Source: Mycolicibacterium anyangense (lineage in GTDB: Bacteria; Actinomycetota; Actinomycetes; Mycobacteriales; Mycobacteriaceae). Taken from it: a DNA stretch of 64,000 nucleotides. This document shows positions 1 to 8,887 of this stretch, one piece after another. Position numbers and translations under genes: made by a program. The first letter of the stretch is position 1. Every line of letters begins with the position of its first letter. Below the pieces are notes generated by a model. It ran no database searches and was not told where the DNA came from. It saw nothing but the letters and a program-made list of their open reading frames with translations. The stretch is from contig NZ_AP022620.1 in the NCBI RefSeq assembly GCF_010731855.1, forward strand, positions 3,968,001 to 4,032,000, written 5' to 3'.

Positions 1-936
1 GGGGTCGCGCAGGCCATCCGCGATGACCTGGCCAACACCGAGCTGCTCGCGACGTTCCTGCGGTTCATGACCGCGGCCTCGGGCATGGTCCTCGACGTCC
101 GGGAGATGGCCGCCGAAGTCGCCGCGCGGATCAGCGAGGAAGTCGACTACCGCCACGAAGCCGCGATGATCACCGCGTTCAGCGACCTCTACCGCGGCCA
201 CCCCTTCATCCGCATCCCCGAGGTCATCACCACGGCATCGAGCGAGCGGGTACTGACCATGACCTACCTCGACGGACTGTCCTGGACTGAGGCCCAACAG
301 GCAGACCAGGATCTGAAGAATGGGTGGGCGGAGGCGATCTTCCGATTCCTCAATGGCAATTCCCGCCACAGCAACCTCGCCCAGGCCGATCCGCACCCCG
401 GCAACTTCCGATTCAACCCCGACGGCACCGTCGGGTTCCTGGACTTCGGCTGTGTGCAAACGTTCACCGAGCGGCGGCGCTGGCTGTTCTGGGCCGTCGT
501 GCGAGCCGGCATCGAGGAACGCTACGACGACTGCCTCGACCTGATGACCCAGCTCGGCATGTTCTCCGCCAATTCGTCGATAAGCCGCGACGATGTGCGA
601 CGCATCGTGGCCGACATGACCCGCGAGATCACCCAGCCCCAACCCGTCACCTACACCACGGAATTCATGGCGCAGAGTCTTCGCGGATTCTTCGGACACG
701 ATGACTTCCTGCCCGCCGCGCATGTACAGGTGACGCCAGAATCGGTGTTCCTGCCTCGGATGGGGATCGCCTTCACCCACATCGCGGCGGGTCTGCACGC
801 GACGCTACCCGTGCGGGCGATTACCGACGACCTCGACGGAATTGCTGGTCCCACAACCGAACTCGGCAGACAACACCACGCCTGGCTACGCGGGCGTGGA
901 CTGCCCTGCGGGCTGGATCACCATGACCAACACTGA
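1..936 (+). CDS. ABC1/AarF-UbiB family atypical kinase, 5'-truncated by window edge
   Basis: The reading frame is open from base 1, so the start lies upstream of the window. The visible 311 residues carry the ABC1 (AarF/UbiB/COQ8) signature: EEVDYRHEAAM matches the family's alanine-rich/E-x-D-Y block, ADPHPGNF is the catalytic-loop equivalent (D and N bind ATP/Mg), and GFLDFGCV is the metal-binding DFG-like segment. Family members are atypical ATPase/kinases tied to quinone or lipid handling at the membrane; the substrate here cannot be told. Its stop overlaps the start of the next gene, a cytochrome P450, by 14 bases, so the two are probably co-translated and may act in one oxidative or lipid-modifying pathway. 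Confidence 0.85.
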   Translation, partial: GVAQAIRDDLANTELLATFLRFMTAASGMVLDVREMAAEVAARISEEVDYRHEAAMITAFSDLYRGHPFIRIPEVITTASSERVLTMTYLDGLSWTEAQQADQDLKNGWAEAIFRFLNGNSRHSNLAQADPHPGNFRFNPDGTVGFLDFGCVQTFTERRRWLFWAVVRAGIEERYDDCLDLMTQLGMFSANSSISRDDVRRIVADMTREITQPQPVTYTTEFMAQSLRGFFGHDDFLPAAHVQVTPESVFLPRMGIAFTHIAAGLHATLPVRAITDDLDGIAGPTTELGRQHHAWLRGRGLPCGLDHHDQH

Positions 937-2116
937 CAGGCCATCCCCGCGGCTGCCCTGGGATGCCGCCGACCCGTATCCGTTCTACAGCCGCCAGCGG
1001 GAGGCCGGTGACGTGGTCTGGGACGACACCGCCCAGGCGTGGCTGATCCTCGGCTACCACGCCGCCCGCGAGGCCCTCACCGGCGCGCAGTGGACCAGCG
1101 ACCCACGAGCCAACCCGAACGCAAGCGCGGGGCCGCTGCTCAACTCGACCATGATCGACGCCAACATGCTGTTCACCGACGGGCCCGACCACGACCGACT
1201 CCGCACAGCGGTACGCGAGGTGTTCAGTCGCTCGGCCGTCACCGGACTGCACGCCGGCATCGAATCACTCTGCCACGACACCGTTTCGGCGATCCCCGCC
1301 CACCAGACCTTCGATGCGATGACCCACATCGCCAGGCCGCTGCCGGCAGCCGTCATCGGGGCCTGGCTGGGCCTGGACAGCGACCAGGGCGCCGCCCTGC
1401 AGGAACACTCATCGACCATCATCAGTGTGCTCGGCGGCTTCGCCACCCACGAGCAACTCGAACACGGTGTCGCCGCGTCGGTCGCACTGCTCGCCGCCAT
1501 GCTGCCCGCTGCAGCCGACCGCCGAACCCACCCCCGCGACGACCTCCTCAGCTTCCTCGCCGCCGACCCCAACCTCACCCTTGACGAAGTCGTCATCACC
1601 GCGATCCTGATCGCCGTCGCCGGTCACGAAACCACCGCACACCTCATCGGAACCAGCCTTCTGCGACTACTCACCCCAGACAACAACGGTCACCACCTCG
1701 CCGAGCCCATCGACCCCACCGATCCGGCCGTGATCACCGAACTCCTACGCCTCGACAGCCCCGTACAAGCCATCGGCCGCACCGCCACCACCGACCACAC
1801 ACTCGCCGGCATCGACATCCGCTGCGGCCAAGCAGTACTCGTCTGCGTCGCGGCCGCCAACCGCGACCCCACCATCTACCCCGGCCCCGACGTATTCCAG
1901 CCCGGCAGGCCAGGACCGGCGCCGCTGACCTTCGGCTACGGCGTCCACTACTGCCTCGGCGCGACCTTGGCCAGAATGGAAACCACCGCAGCACTGCACA
2001 GCATCCTGCAACGACACCCCACACTCGAAGGCCCACCAACCTGGCGCGACACACCCGCCATCCGAGGACCCGTGACACTCCCCATCCGCTTCAACGCCTC
2101 AAGTCCTGCGTCCTAG
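923..2116 (+). CDS. cytochrome P450
   Basis: 397 residues, the usual length for a soluble bacterial P450 mono-oxygenase. The I-helix oxygen-activation motif AGHETT lies near residue 233, the ExxR pair (E273, R276) is present, and the haem loop FGYGVHYCLG places the iron-ligating cysteine at about 344. The ATG at 923 is chosen because MTNTDRPSPRLPWDAADPYP is a normal P450 N-terminus and because it overlaps the end of the upstream ABC1 kinase gene, which suggests translational coupling; an in-frame start 81 bases earlier would add a stretch lying wholly inside the upstream gene. No ferredoxin or reductase gene is adjacent, so redox partners must come from elsewhere. Substrate unknown. Confidence 0.92.
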   Translation: MTNTDRPSPRLPWDAADPYPFYSRQREAGDVVWDDTAQAWLILGYHAAREALTGAQWTSDPRANPNASAGPLLNSTMIDANMLFTDGPDHDRLRTAVREVFSRSAVTGLHAGIESLCHDTVSAIPAHQTFDAMTHIARPLPAAVIGAWLGLDSDQGAALQEHSSTIISVLGGFATHEQLEHGVAASVALLAAMLPAAADRRTHPRDDLLSFLAADPNLTLDEVVITAILIAVAGHETTAHLIGTSLLRLLTPDNNGHHLAEPIDPTDPAVITELLRLDSPVQAIGRTATTDHTLAGIDIRCGQAVLVCVAAANRDPTIYPGPDVFQPGRPGPAPLTFGYGVHYCLGATLARMETTAALHSILQRHPTLEGPPTWRDTPAIRGPVTLPIRFNASSPAS

Positions 2117-2134
2117 CTCAAAGGCGCCTCGTGT

Positions 2135-2160
2135 GGTGCGAGACAAAGAAATGAGACACC
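2135..2160 (-). repeat. partial copy of the TGTCTC-bordered dispersed element
   Basis: Read on the minus strand this short stretch gives TCTCATTTCTTTGTCTCG, which matches the 3' half of the element at 5407-5448 (GCTCATTTCTTGTCTCGG) apart from one inserted T and one substitution. It lies just after the P450 stop. Only the 3' half is recognisable, so this copy is tentative. Confidence 0.35.
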
Positions 2161-2243
2161 GCGAGCTTAGGAACAGCCCCGGCCGTCGATCCAGATGCGA
2201 TGAGGTCCTTGAGGATTTGCACTGGCGGATAGGGTCGAGAGTC

Positions 2244-3218
2244 GTGGCAGGGGAGTTGTCGCTGTATCCGCTGAATGAACCCTACGAGTCGGGATTGCTC
2301 GATGTGGGCCAGGGCCACCGCATCTATTGGGAGAGCTCGGGTAATCCACAAGGTGTCGCGGCGCTGGCGGTGCACGGTGGTCCAGGGTCGGGGTGCGTGC
2401 CCGGAATGCGACAACTTTTCGACCCTGCCAAATATCGAGTCGTGCTGTTCGACCAGCGGGGCTGCGGGCGAAGCACGCCCCACGCCAGCGACAGTGCAGT
2501 CGATCTTGCAACGAACACCACCGATCACTTGATCGCCGACATCGAACGACTCCGAATCCACCTCGGCGTGCGGCGCTGGGTGCTGGCCGGATGGTCATGG
2601 GGCACGACGCTGGCGCTGGCCTACGCCGAGGAACACCCTGAGCACGTCGCGGCGCTGATGCTCACGGCGGTCACGACCACCACAGCACGCGAGGTCCGCT
2701 GGATCACCCGCGATGTTGGCCGGCTCTTTCCCGCTCAATGGGCCCGATTCCGCGACGGGGTACCCGAAGCTGACCGCGACGGCGACCTCGTGGAGGCGTA
2801 CTGCAGGCTGCTCGACGACCATGACCCCGCCGTGCGGTACAAGGCAGCCCTGGATTGGTGTGAATGGGAAGACGCCCACGTCAACCTCGAACCACAGCCG
2901 CGGCCCCGACTGGTCAACGCTGACCCCGATTTCCGAATGTGTTTCGCTCGCTTAGTCACTCACTACTGGCGTCACGCCGCGTGGCGCGGCGAGCGCGAGC
3001 TACTCGACAACGTCACCCGCATCGCTCATCTTCCGGCGGCGCTGATTCACGGCCGCCTCGACCTCAGTGGTCCACCAGACATCGCCTGGCACCTCGCCCA
3101 AGCCTGGCCCGCAGCGCGACTGCATATCGTGGCCGGCATGGGCCACGAATCCGGCGGCGCGATGGCCGCCCATGGCATCGACGCTCTCAACGAGTTCGCC
3201 GAGATAGCTCCACGATGA
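2244..3218 (+). CDS. pip: proline iminopeptidase (alpha/beta hydrolase)
   Basis: Serine peptidase of the S33 family that removes N-terminal proline from peptides in the cytoplasm. The N-terminus LYPLNEPYESGLLDVG is the family hallmark. HGGPGSG forms the oxyanion hole, FDQRGCGRS follows it, and GWSWGT is the nucleophile elbow with Ser about 118; GRLD and GMGHES supply the Asp and His of the triad. The GTG at 2244 is chosen because it puts the family-conserved LYPLNEPYE six residues in, and AGGGTCGAG upstream can serve as a ribosome site. In-frame starts at 2133 and 2151 would add about 30-37 residues not typical of the family. It stands alone between the P450 gene and a degraded VOC fragment. 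Confidence 0.88.
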   Translation: MAGELSLYPLNEPYESGLLDVGQGHRIYWESSGNPQGVAALAVHGGPGSGCVPGMRQLFDPAKYRVVLFDQRGCGRSTPHASDSAVDLATNTTDHLIADIERLRIHLGVRRWVLAGWSWGTTLALAYAEEHPEHVAALMLTAVTTTTAREVRWITRDVGRLFPAQWARFRDGVPEADRDGDLVEAYCRLLDDHDPAVRYKAALDWCEWEDAHVNLEPQPRPRLVNADPDFRMCFARLVTHYWRHAAWRGERELLDNVTRIAHLPAALIHGRLDLSGPPDIAWHLAQAWPAARLHIVAGMGHESGGAMAAHGIDALNEFAEIAPR

Positions 3219-3334
3219 AACATCCAGCAGGCCCACACAAGGTTGCCTCAGGCAGGGCAGCAATCAACATCTGCGCAACCGTTCGGTTCTGGGATCCGCC
3301 ACCGAAAACGAAATCGGCGTCCGCCAGGTTGAAT

Positions 3335-3430
3335 GGAATTCCGGAAGGCACTGTCGTCGTTCTGCAAGACCCGAGAGGCAAGGATCTCTGCATCGCTGGT
3401 TACCTGTCGTCGAGTGACACCGAGAAGTGA
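3335..3430 (+). pseudogene. 3' fragment of a VOC (glyoxalase-fold) gene
   Basis: The frame ending at 3430 reads PEGTVVVLQDPRGKDLC and then a tail ending in DTEK. This is nearly the same as the C-terminus of the intact VOC gene at 12888-13259 (PEGTVVVLQDPEGNEFC, tail ending in YTEK). Similarity at the DNA level continues past both stop codons into a shared downstream element (3466-3510 and 13297-13341). Upstream of 3335 no VOC sequence is visible, so only the last third of the gene remains. Confidence 0.75.
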
Positions 3431-3465
3431 ATCGCGATGGCGCGTGCGGGGAATTCGGAGGAGTT

Positions 3466-3510
3466 GCTATCTCGGATCGAGAGCAGGTGGAGGCGCGGTT
3501 TCTGTCTCAC
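3466..3510 (+). repeat. TGTCTC-bordered dispersed element, copy 1
   Basis: About 45 bases that align almost without gaps to 8790-8835. Shared blocks in order: GCT(G/A)TCTC, ATC-AGAG, GTGGA-G, and TTCTGTCTCA at the end. It lies 35 bases after the stop of the VOC fragment, as the copy at 13297 lies after the intact VOC gene. Confidence 0.65.
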
Positions 3511-3920
3511 GTCGTCACCGTCGTATAGAGCCAGGTCGAGGTTGGACGGTCAAACGTCATGTGCAGCACGGTGCCGGTGGGGTGTTGGGATGCGGTTTGA
3601 ACCATGGTGTCGATGAGGTCGGCGGCTAAGAGCTCCAGTTCGGCCGGGTCCTCGACGACGGCGGCCCATTGACTGAAGTCGAGGTGGAACCTGCAGGCCG
3701 CGACTAGGGCCTCTGATGTCGTGTCGACGTCTCGTACTTCAGCCTTGGTGGAGTAGCCGTGCGACACGATGCCCTGGTGTACACGGGTGCAGATGAAGTC
3801 GTGGTCGGGGCACACGAATGGTGCCACGACGATTTCTTCCCGCATGGCTGACCATGCGTCGTGGTGTTGGAGTGGCGGCGTGGGTCGCTTGGCGACAAGG
3901 ACTTTCATCGTGGATGTCAT
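3507..3920 (-). CDS. conserved hypothetical protein (DUF7715-like)
   Basis: 137 residues beginning MTSTMKVLVAKRPT. The MKVLVA-R-T start, the cysteine/histidine-bearing FVCPDHDF and the later GIVSHGYSTKAEVRDVD resemble a small actinobacterial family of unknown function (DUF7715 in my recollection), but this family assignment is from memory of its pattern, not a search. Its ATG overlaps the stop of the upstream gene (3917-4705) by four bases (ATGA), so the two are co-translated. No catalytic motif is evident. Confidence 0.65.
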   Translation of the reverse strand: MTSTMKVLVAKRPTPPLQHHDAWSAMREEIVVAPFVCPDHDFICTRVHQGIVSHGYSTKAEVRDVDTTSEALVAACRFHLDFSQWAAVVEDPAELELLAADLIDTMVQTASQHPTGTVLHMTFDRPTSTWLYTTVTT

Positions 3921-4705
3921 TCGAAGAGGTCGTGGGATGGGGGGCGCACACCATCGTTGGTGAAGGCCGGAAGTAGCTTGGTGAAGGCCGGGAGCACAGG
4001 GGCGGGATCGCCGCGCCAGGGCAGCGCCAACAGTTGGCGGACACTACGCCGGCCACCAAAGGATCGGAGGGCTTCGAAATCGGAGAGTTGGAGGGCGAGT
4101 TGACCGCGTCCACTGTCCGGTGGGCCGAGCTGGACGGTTCCTATCGTGGGAGTGGTCAGTTCAAGGGTCGGCAATCGTCCTTGGCGGATGAATTGATCTC
4201 CCATTGTGGTGACGAAACCGAGGGCGACCTGGAAGGTGAGATCGCCTGTACGCGAACCGGATTCACTGAGTGCGGCTCGGATGTCGTGCTCATGGGTGAG
4301 AGCGTCGAAGACCAGTTGGCGCGCCGAGAGTTCTGGAGCCATGGCCAAGGTCGAGGCCACTGAATCAATCGTGTGTCCCCACTGGTCGAGCAGGTCGTCG
4401 AGGCTGTGCCCGGCTAGGCGTTCGACCTGCGCTTGGGTCCAAGAGTCGGCGGCTTTGTCTTCCACGTTGAGCGACACAACATCCTGCGCAACGCCAACAA
4501 GGTGCGCGACCGTCTCGCGGATGCTCCAGCCCGGACACGCCGGTACCGGTAGCGATTCCACGTCGCCACGCCCGCGGAGCAGAGCGTCAAGACGCTCGTA
4601 AACGATGTGGTACGCGGTTGTGGCATCGGGGGTGGGTGGCAGCCGGGGTTTATGGCTGTGTTGCGCGCACGTGCCGTCGCCCCGCTGTTCCTCGCGGAAG
4701 GTCAT
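3917..4705 (-). CDS. maleylpyruvate isomerase-family mycothiol-dependent protein (DinB-like)
   Basis: 262 residues. The N-terminal half has the MDMPI/DinB four-helix pattern: CPGWSIRETVAHLVG (conserved W, H in the metal-site helix) and DALTHEHDIRAAL (the H-E-H-D helix). Proteins of this family use mycothiol or a related thiol as cofactor and carry a divalent metal; the actual substrate of this member is unknown. The C-terminal third is the usual variable domain, with a small internal duplication (LPAFTK-LLPAFTN). The start at 4705 has no Shine-Dalgarno sequence, and a plausible promoter ends about ten bases upstream, so the transcript may be leaderless. It is first in a two-gene unit with 3507-3920. 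Confidence 0.8.
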   Translation of the reverse strand: MTFREEQRGDGTCAQHSHKPRLPPTPDATTAYHIVYERLDALLRGRGDVESLPVPACPGWSIRETVAHLVGVAQDVVSLNVEDKAADSWTQAQVERLAGHSLDDLLDQWGHTIDSVASTLAMAPELSARQLVFDALTHEHDIRAALSESGSRTGDLTFQVALGFVTTMGDQFIRQGRLPTLELTTPTIGTVQLGPPDSGRGQLALQLSDFEALRSFGGRRSVRQLLALPWRGDPAPVLPAFTKLLPAFTNDGVRPPSHDLFE

Positions 4706-4723
4706 GGGGCGACCCTACACAGA

Positions 4724-4753
4724 AAATAAGGAACTTAAGAGATAATTAAGCAA
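4724..4753 (-). promoter_or_regulatory. candidate promoter for 4705-3507 unit
   Basis: On the minus strand TTGCTT (4753-4748) and TTATTT (4729-4724) are separated by 18 bases in a locally AT-rich patch. The -10-like hexamer ends about 18 bases before the ATG, consistent with leaderless transcription. Inferred from pattern only. Confidence 0.3.
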
Positions 4754-5015
4754 CTCCTAAGAGGGTCGGGGGCGTCGGCGGGTTGGTCGGTGGGCAACAC
4801 CTTCGGGACGCTCGCGGCTGTCTCGAATTACACAAACGAGGTGGGTCAGATCTTGTCTCACCAGTCCGCACCCGTGGGGCCGCAGGTGGTCGAGGGGTCG
4901 GACAACGTGATCGAAGCGAAGATTATCCCAAGGATCAGCCTGGCCAGTCCGGCCCTGGCGCTGCCTAGCGGTCTGGCGTGAATCCAGTTGACGGATAGTG
5001 CTTGTCCGCTGAGGC
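4754..5015. other. intergenic stretch with one doubtful short ORF
   Basis: A 63-codon frame runs on the plus strand from a GTG at 4790 to 4981, beginning VGNTFGTLAAVSNYTNEVG. It has no clear ribosome site and no family I recognise. It could be a gene remnant. Nothing else is seen here. Confidence 0.3.
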
Positions 5016-5300
5016 TTAGCGCGAATCCGCGTTCACGCGTCTCGCCAAGACCACGTGCACGACTGATAACCCGAAGAGGATTACTGACCCCAGACCTGTC
5101 GTCAGAATCTTCATGGATGCTGACATTCCGGCACTGTCAGGAGTAAAGGGCGCATAGGGAGTGAGCACCCACACGGCGAGGCCAGCGAATACGAGTGCCG
5201 CTATCCAGTAGTACAGGCTTGCGGCCCTCCGCCTGAGTCTGCGGTCATAGAAAAGGCTGAAAAACACTGTCGCCCGGCGCTTCTGACCTTGCTCTCCCAT
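5016..5300 (-). CDS. small two-pass membrane protein, unknown
   Basis: 94 residues from the ATG at 5300, which follows a GGGAGG ribosome site about eight bases upstream; an in-frame start at 5387 would add 29 charged residues. Two hydrophobic segments are clear: about residues 32-50 (YYWIAALVFAGLAVWVL) and 68-88 (LGSVILFGLSVVHVVLA). The N-terminus is basic (KRR, RRLRRR), which favours a cytoplasmic N-terminus. No family recognised and no informative neighbour. Confidence 0.55.
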   Translation of the reverse strand: MGEQGQKRRATVFFSLFYDRRLRRRAASLYYWIAALVFAGLAVWVLTPYAPFTPDSAGMSASMKILTTGLGSVILFGLSVVHVVLARRVNADSR

Positions 5301-5406
5301 ACCGCGCGCCTCCCGGAGTTCTGTCGCCTTCTTGCTGGTGGCAACACCAGGAACAATAGCTGTGTCGCCCCTCCTTTTAGAGAACATGCTTGTTCAGCAC
5401 CACGTA

Positions 5407-5448
5407 GCTCCTATCTAGAGATTGTGGGCCGCTCATTTCTTGTCTCGG
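5407..5448 (+). repeat. TGTCTC-bordered dispersed element, copy 2
   Basis: Carries the core blocks TAGAGA, TTGTGG, GCTCA and TTCTTGTCTC in the same order and spacing as 9765-9808. It sits in the 470-base gap (5301-5770) before the HNH toxin gene; the remainder of that gap shows no gene. Confidence 0.65.
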
Positions 5449-5770
5449 ACATCGAGGGGCTTTGTGGTTTGCTCAGCCCGGCGAGCGGTCGGTAGGTCGG
5501 GAACATTTTGATTCAGCCGTGGGGTGTTTGCTTGAGCTGCGGTGATGGCGATTGTCCTGACCCGCTTTGATCGGGCTTTCCTGTGGTTGTGCCCGCGGGT
5601 TTCTGGGCTCGGGACCTGTTGTCGGATCGCGCTGTAAGCGGCTGACACTGGTTGCTGTGGGCTAGATCACCGCTGTCTGGACGTTCGGTCTTGGGGTTGG
5701 GTCCCGACTACACCTTGCAGGAGTTCGCCGTAGCTGGCGGGCGGTGGAAGAGATGTAGAAGGAGTGGCTC

Positions 5771-7687
5771 ATGAATGGCTTCCTGCCGGGAGACCGGCCG
5801 TGGTGGAGTACCAGTCGCTGGTGGCAGCCCGCCTTCGCGATGATTGTGGTAGTGGCCCTGACCGTGGCTGGACTGCACTGGCTGGCCCCTGTCGCATCGC
5901 CTGACCATCCTGTTACCGCTGAGAAGCCGTCGCCGGCAGATGCGCAGACGATGGCTTCCACGGCGTCCTCAGCATTCACCGGGACGGCCATGGCCTCCGA
6001 CGACACGCTCAGTGCGGCGGCACGTTCGGCGAACATCCCGACCGATCCGGTAGCCGGGTGGGATTTGCCCACCACCGATGGGCGTCGCGTGCAACTGGTG
6101 CTGCCCGCCGGTTTGGGTGCCGGCGAGCCCACGCCCGACGGGCAAGTTGTCTACCCCGATCGCGGCGCCGGTTTCAGCGTGATCGCCGAAAACAAAGGCA
6201 CGGGGGGCCGCACCATCACCCGCATCCCCAAGCCTGCCGCGAACGCTACGGCAGCTTCGGGGGCTGCGACCGCCGATGGGCAGGCGCTGCCGACCGTTCC
6301 CATGTTTCTACGTACCCCACCTGACACGGTGATGCTGGCCCACACCGACGGGACCATCACCGTCAACCAGGCCACCCCAGCGGCAACCACCATAGCCACG
6401 ATCGCCGCACCGCAGGCTCGTGACAGCCACGGCACTCCTGTGCCGAGTGCTTTTGTGACACAGCGGATCCGGCCTGGGCTGTATCTGCTGGCCCAGGTGA
6501 TCCGTCCCGATGCCGCCACGGTGTGGCCGGTGTATGCCGACCCGTGCATCTCGGCCTGTGATGCGTTCACTCACGCCAGTACCAGCGGCGCCAACGGCGC
6601 GGCTCTGCAAGCCGCCGGCAGTGCACTGGTCACCGGGATCAAGAACAACCCGGTCGAATCCGCCGAAATCATCGGTGGCGGCGCGCTTATGGTGACCGGG
6701 GTCGGCTCCGGTTTCGGCGCCAGCCTGGTCCTCTCGGGTACCACGGGGCTGGTGCAGAAAGCCGCGGCCGCTGATCCCACCGATCAGATGCTCGGGCTAG
6801 CGGGCGATGCCCTGGAGGTCACCAACTACATCAGCCCCGCCCGCGCCGTCCAAAAAGGCCTGACCGCCGTCGTTGAACGCGGGGCGCAGAAAATCGGGGA
6901 CGACGTCGCCGAAGGCGCCCTGCGAGACGCCACCGTAGTCAAACCGGTCACCCCCACCCCGTCACCGCAACTGGCCAACGACATCGCCGGCGCAGCGACC
7001 CCAAAGCCCGGTGTCAGTACCCCGAAGATCCCTACGGGGCCTCCTTCGACAGCTCCGACCGTCACCGGAACCAAGTTCCCTGATGCGGTCAAGGACCAGG
7101 CCTACGCCGATGCCACCGATGCTCGGGGCAACCTCCATTGTGATTACTGCGGATCGCGTGTGTTCCGACAGGAAGGCCGCACGCAAGCTGGTGACCAGGT
7201 GCCGCCCGACCGCGCTCAGATCGATCATTATTACCCGCGCAAACTCGGTGGGGATGGTGTCCAAGAAAATGCCATGGTTGCGTGCCGACTCTGTAACGGC
7301 GCCAAATCAGGCTTGCACCCCGACGAATGGGAAGCAGTGAGAGCTGATGTTGCGGACGAATCACGTCTGGCGATCTCTGAGTACCAGCGGATCCACGGGA
7401 CCCAACCTGATGGTGTCGTCCGGACCTCCAATATCCGTCCGGGGCAGCACCGTGGCATCCGGGCCGACACCACACAGTCGTTCACCGATCGGCGCCGAAA
7501 TGCAGCACTCAACACCGCCAGAGCGGCCAACAACGCTACAGAGAATAACGGCGAGGAATCATCAACCAGGCCAAATAAGACCTTTTCAACAAGCAATGGC
7601 TCAACCCATCGCACCACCAAGAAGCAACAGCCGAAGAAAGTCAAGAAACAAAGCACGACCAAGAAGCACCGCAAAGGTCAGAAGTAG
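5771..7687 (+). CDS. membrane-anchored protein with C-terminal HNH nuclease domain (toxin candidate)
   Basis: 638 residues with a strong ribosome site (AGAAGGAG, six bases before the ATG). A hydrophobic segment at about 20-40 after a tryptophan-rich N-terminus acts as a signal anchor, so most of the protein is exported. The middle is Ala/Pro/Thr-rich with hydrophobic, glycine-rich stretches near 300-330. The C-terminal nuclease domain has C457-x2-C460, then IDHYYPRKLGG with D485-H486, then N-x-ACRLCNG with a second CxxC: a zinc-bound HNH fold. The tail is very basic, which suits nucleic-acid binding. The order exported carrier, nuclease at the C-end, LRR protein downstream is that of a polymorphic toxin with its immunity gene. 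No WXG100, LXG or Rhs carrier domain was recognised, so the export route is unknown. Confidence 0.75.
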   Translation: MNGFLPGDRPWWSTSRWWQPAFAMIVVVALTVAGLHWLAPVASPDHPVTAEKPSPADAQTMASTASSAFTGTAMASDDTLSAAARSANIPTDPVAGWDLPTTDGRRVQLVLPAGLGAGEPTPDGQVVYPDRGAGFSVIAENKGTGGRTITRIPKPAANATAASGAATADGQALPTVPMFLRTPPDTVMLAHTDGTITVNQATPAATTIATIAAPQARDSHGTPVPSAFVTQRIRPGLYLLAQVIRPDAATVWPVYADPCISACDAFTHASTSGANGAALQAAGSALVTGIKNNPVESAEIIGGGALMVTGVGSGFGASLVLSGTTGLVQKAAAADPTDQMLGLAGDALEVTNYISPARAVQKGLTAVVERGAQKIGDDVAEGALRDATVVKPVTPTPSPQLANDIAGAATPKPGVSTPKIPTGPPSTAPTVTGTKFPDAVKDQAYADATDARGNLHCDYCGSRVFRQEGRTQAGDQVPPDRAQIDHYYPRKLGGDGVQENAMVACRLCNGAKSGLHPDEWEAVRADVADESRLAISEYQRIHGTQPDGVVRTSNIRPGQHRGIRADTTQSFTDRRRNAALNTARAANNATENNGEESSTRPNKTFSTSNGSTHRTTKKQQPKKVKKQSTTKKHRKGQK

Positions 7688-7866
7688 CACAACGCCAAAC
7701 CCGGGCGGCGCAGCACGTCGAGACACCACGCTGGGCGGTTCTTCGACCTCAACGATTGACGATCGTCGGAGGGCGGCATCGCAATGTTCAAGTGCGACAA
7801 CGCACACCTAGGGTGATTCGGGCAAGCTGCGCACGTAAATGAAATGGATGATAGGAGCGCGACGAA

Positions 7867-8736
7867 GTGGGCAAAGAGTACAACCGGGAGGTCACATCTC
7901 CTCTGACGCCGCAGATGCTCGAACCAATGCCCGAAGACTGTCTAGGAATTCTCTTCTCGGAGCCGCTGGCTGATGAGGAATACCGTGCGCTGGCCGCTGT
8001 GCTGGAACGTCAACCCGACAAGAAGCTCTATGCACTACAACTCTCCTCGGCCCCCCACCCCATCACCAGCCTCGGATTCCTGCGTCATTTCCCGAATTTG
8101 GAACGCTTCACCTGCAACCTGCATCCGTTGGAGTCCTTCGACGGCATCCAATCGCTGCGCCACGTCAAAAAACTAACGGTTATGCGTCCCGACGCTAAAC
8201 TGTCGGCCGCACCCCTTGGCGAGCTAGTGACACTGCGAGAATTGTGGCTCGACGGGCACTACCGCGATCTGTCGGCTCTGGCCAACCTCACCTCGGTCAC
8301 TTACGCGAAAATGGGGTACGCCGGGAAGCTGCCAGACCTCAGTTTCCTGCCGCCCTCAGTCACCAAATTCTCGATGAACCTTGGCAGCATCACCAATATC
8401 GACGCCCTGGCCGCGCTGCCGAACCTCACCTGGCTGGCCTTTCACAAAGTCCGCAGCCTGGCGGACCTCACCTCTCTCGCTAAAGCCACCAGCCTGGAAT
8501 ACCTCTACTTCGCCGGCCTCACCTCAGTGACCGATCTGTTCGACATGTCAGAACTAACCCAGCTGGCGGAATTGCACATCCACGGCCTCACTCACCTCCG
8601 CGAGTTGCGCACGGTTCTCACCGCGCCCAAGCTCCGCAAGCTCTCGGTCACCGACCTGCCCGCACTACAGGCCAACTCCTGGCATGACACCTGCACCGGA
8701 TGGCTCGCGCAAGGAAAACCCCCATTCTGGCAATAA
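7867..8736 (+). CDS. leucine-rich-repeat protein, candidate immunity partner
   Basis: 289 residues, no signal peptide and no membrane segment, so cytoplasmic. From about residue 50 it is a run of irregular LRR units (for example LGFLRHFPNLERF, LGELVTLRELWLDG, LSALANLTSV, LAALPNLTWLAF, LTSLAKATSLEYLYF, MSELTQLAELHIHG). Starts at GTG 7867 with AGGAG about nine bases upstream. It lies 180 bases after the HNH toxin candidate on the same strand with nothing between, and both are bracketed by copies of the dispersed element. LRR proteins are known immunity or scaffold partners of some toxins; the immunity role is inferred from position only. Confidence 0.75.
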   Translation: MGKEYNREVTSPLTPQMLEPMPEDCLGILFSEPLADEEYRALAAVLERQPDKKLYALQLSSAPHPITSLGFLRHFPNLERFTCNLHPLESFDGIQSLRHVKKLTVMRPDAKLSAAPLGELVTLRELWLDGHYRDLSALANLTSVTYAKMGYAGKLPDLSFLPPSVTKFSMNLGSITNIDALAALPNLTWLAFHKVRSLADLTSLAKATSLEYLYFAGLTSVTDLFDMSELTQLAELHIHGLTHLRELRTVLTAPKLRKLSVTDLPALQANSWHDTCTGWLAQGKPPFWQ

Positions 8737-8789
8737 CCAGAAGCCGCCACCCCGACCAAAACTGCACTCTGAGCGCCGATAATGCACCT

Positions 8790-8835
8790 GCTGTCTCATA
8801 TCCAGAGAATGTGGACGGCTCAGATTCTGTCTCAG
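8790..8835 (+). repeat. TGTCTC-bordered dispersed element, copy 3
   Basis: The clearest full copy: TGTCTCA near the left end, AGAGAATGTGGACGGCTCA in the middle, TTCTGTCTCAG at the right end. It lies 53 bases after the LRR gene stop and just before the HAD gene. Confidence 0.75.
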
Positions 8836-8887
8836 CTGCGTAGGGGACCGAGCCGTATCCACGGCCCTCGTGGGGCACCATTGTGTT

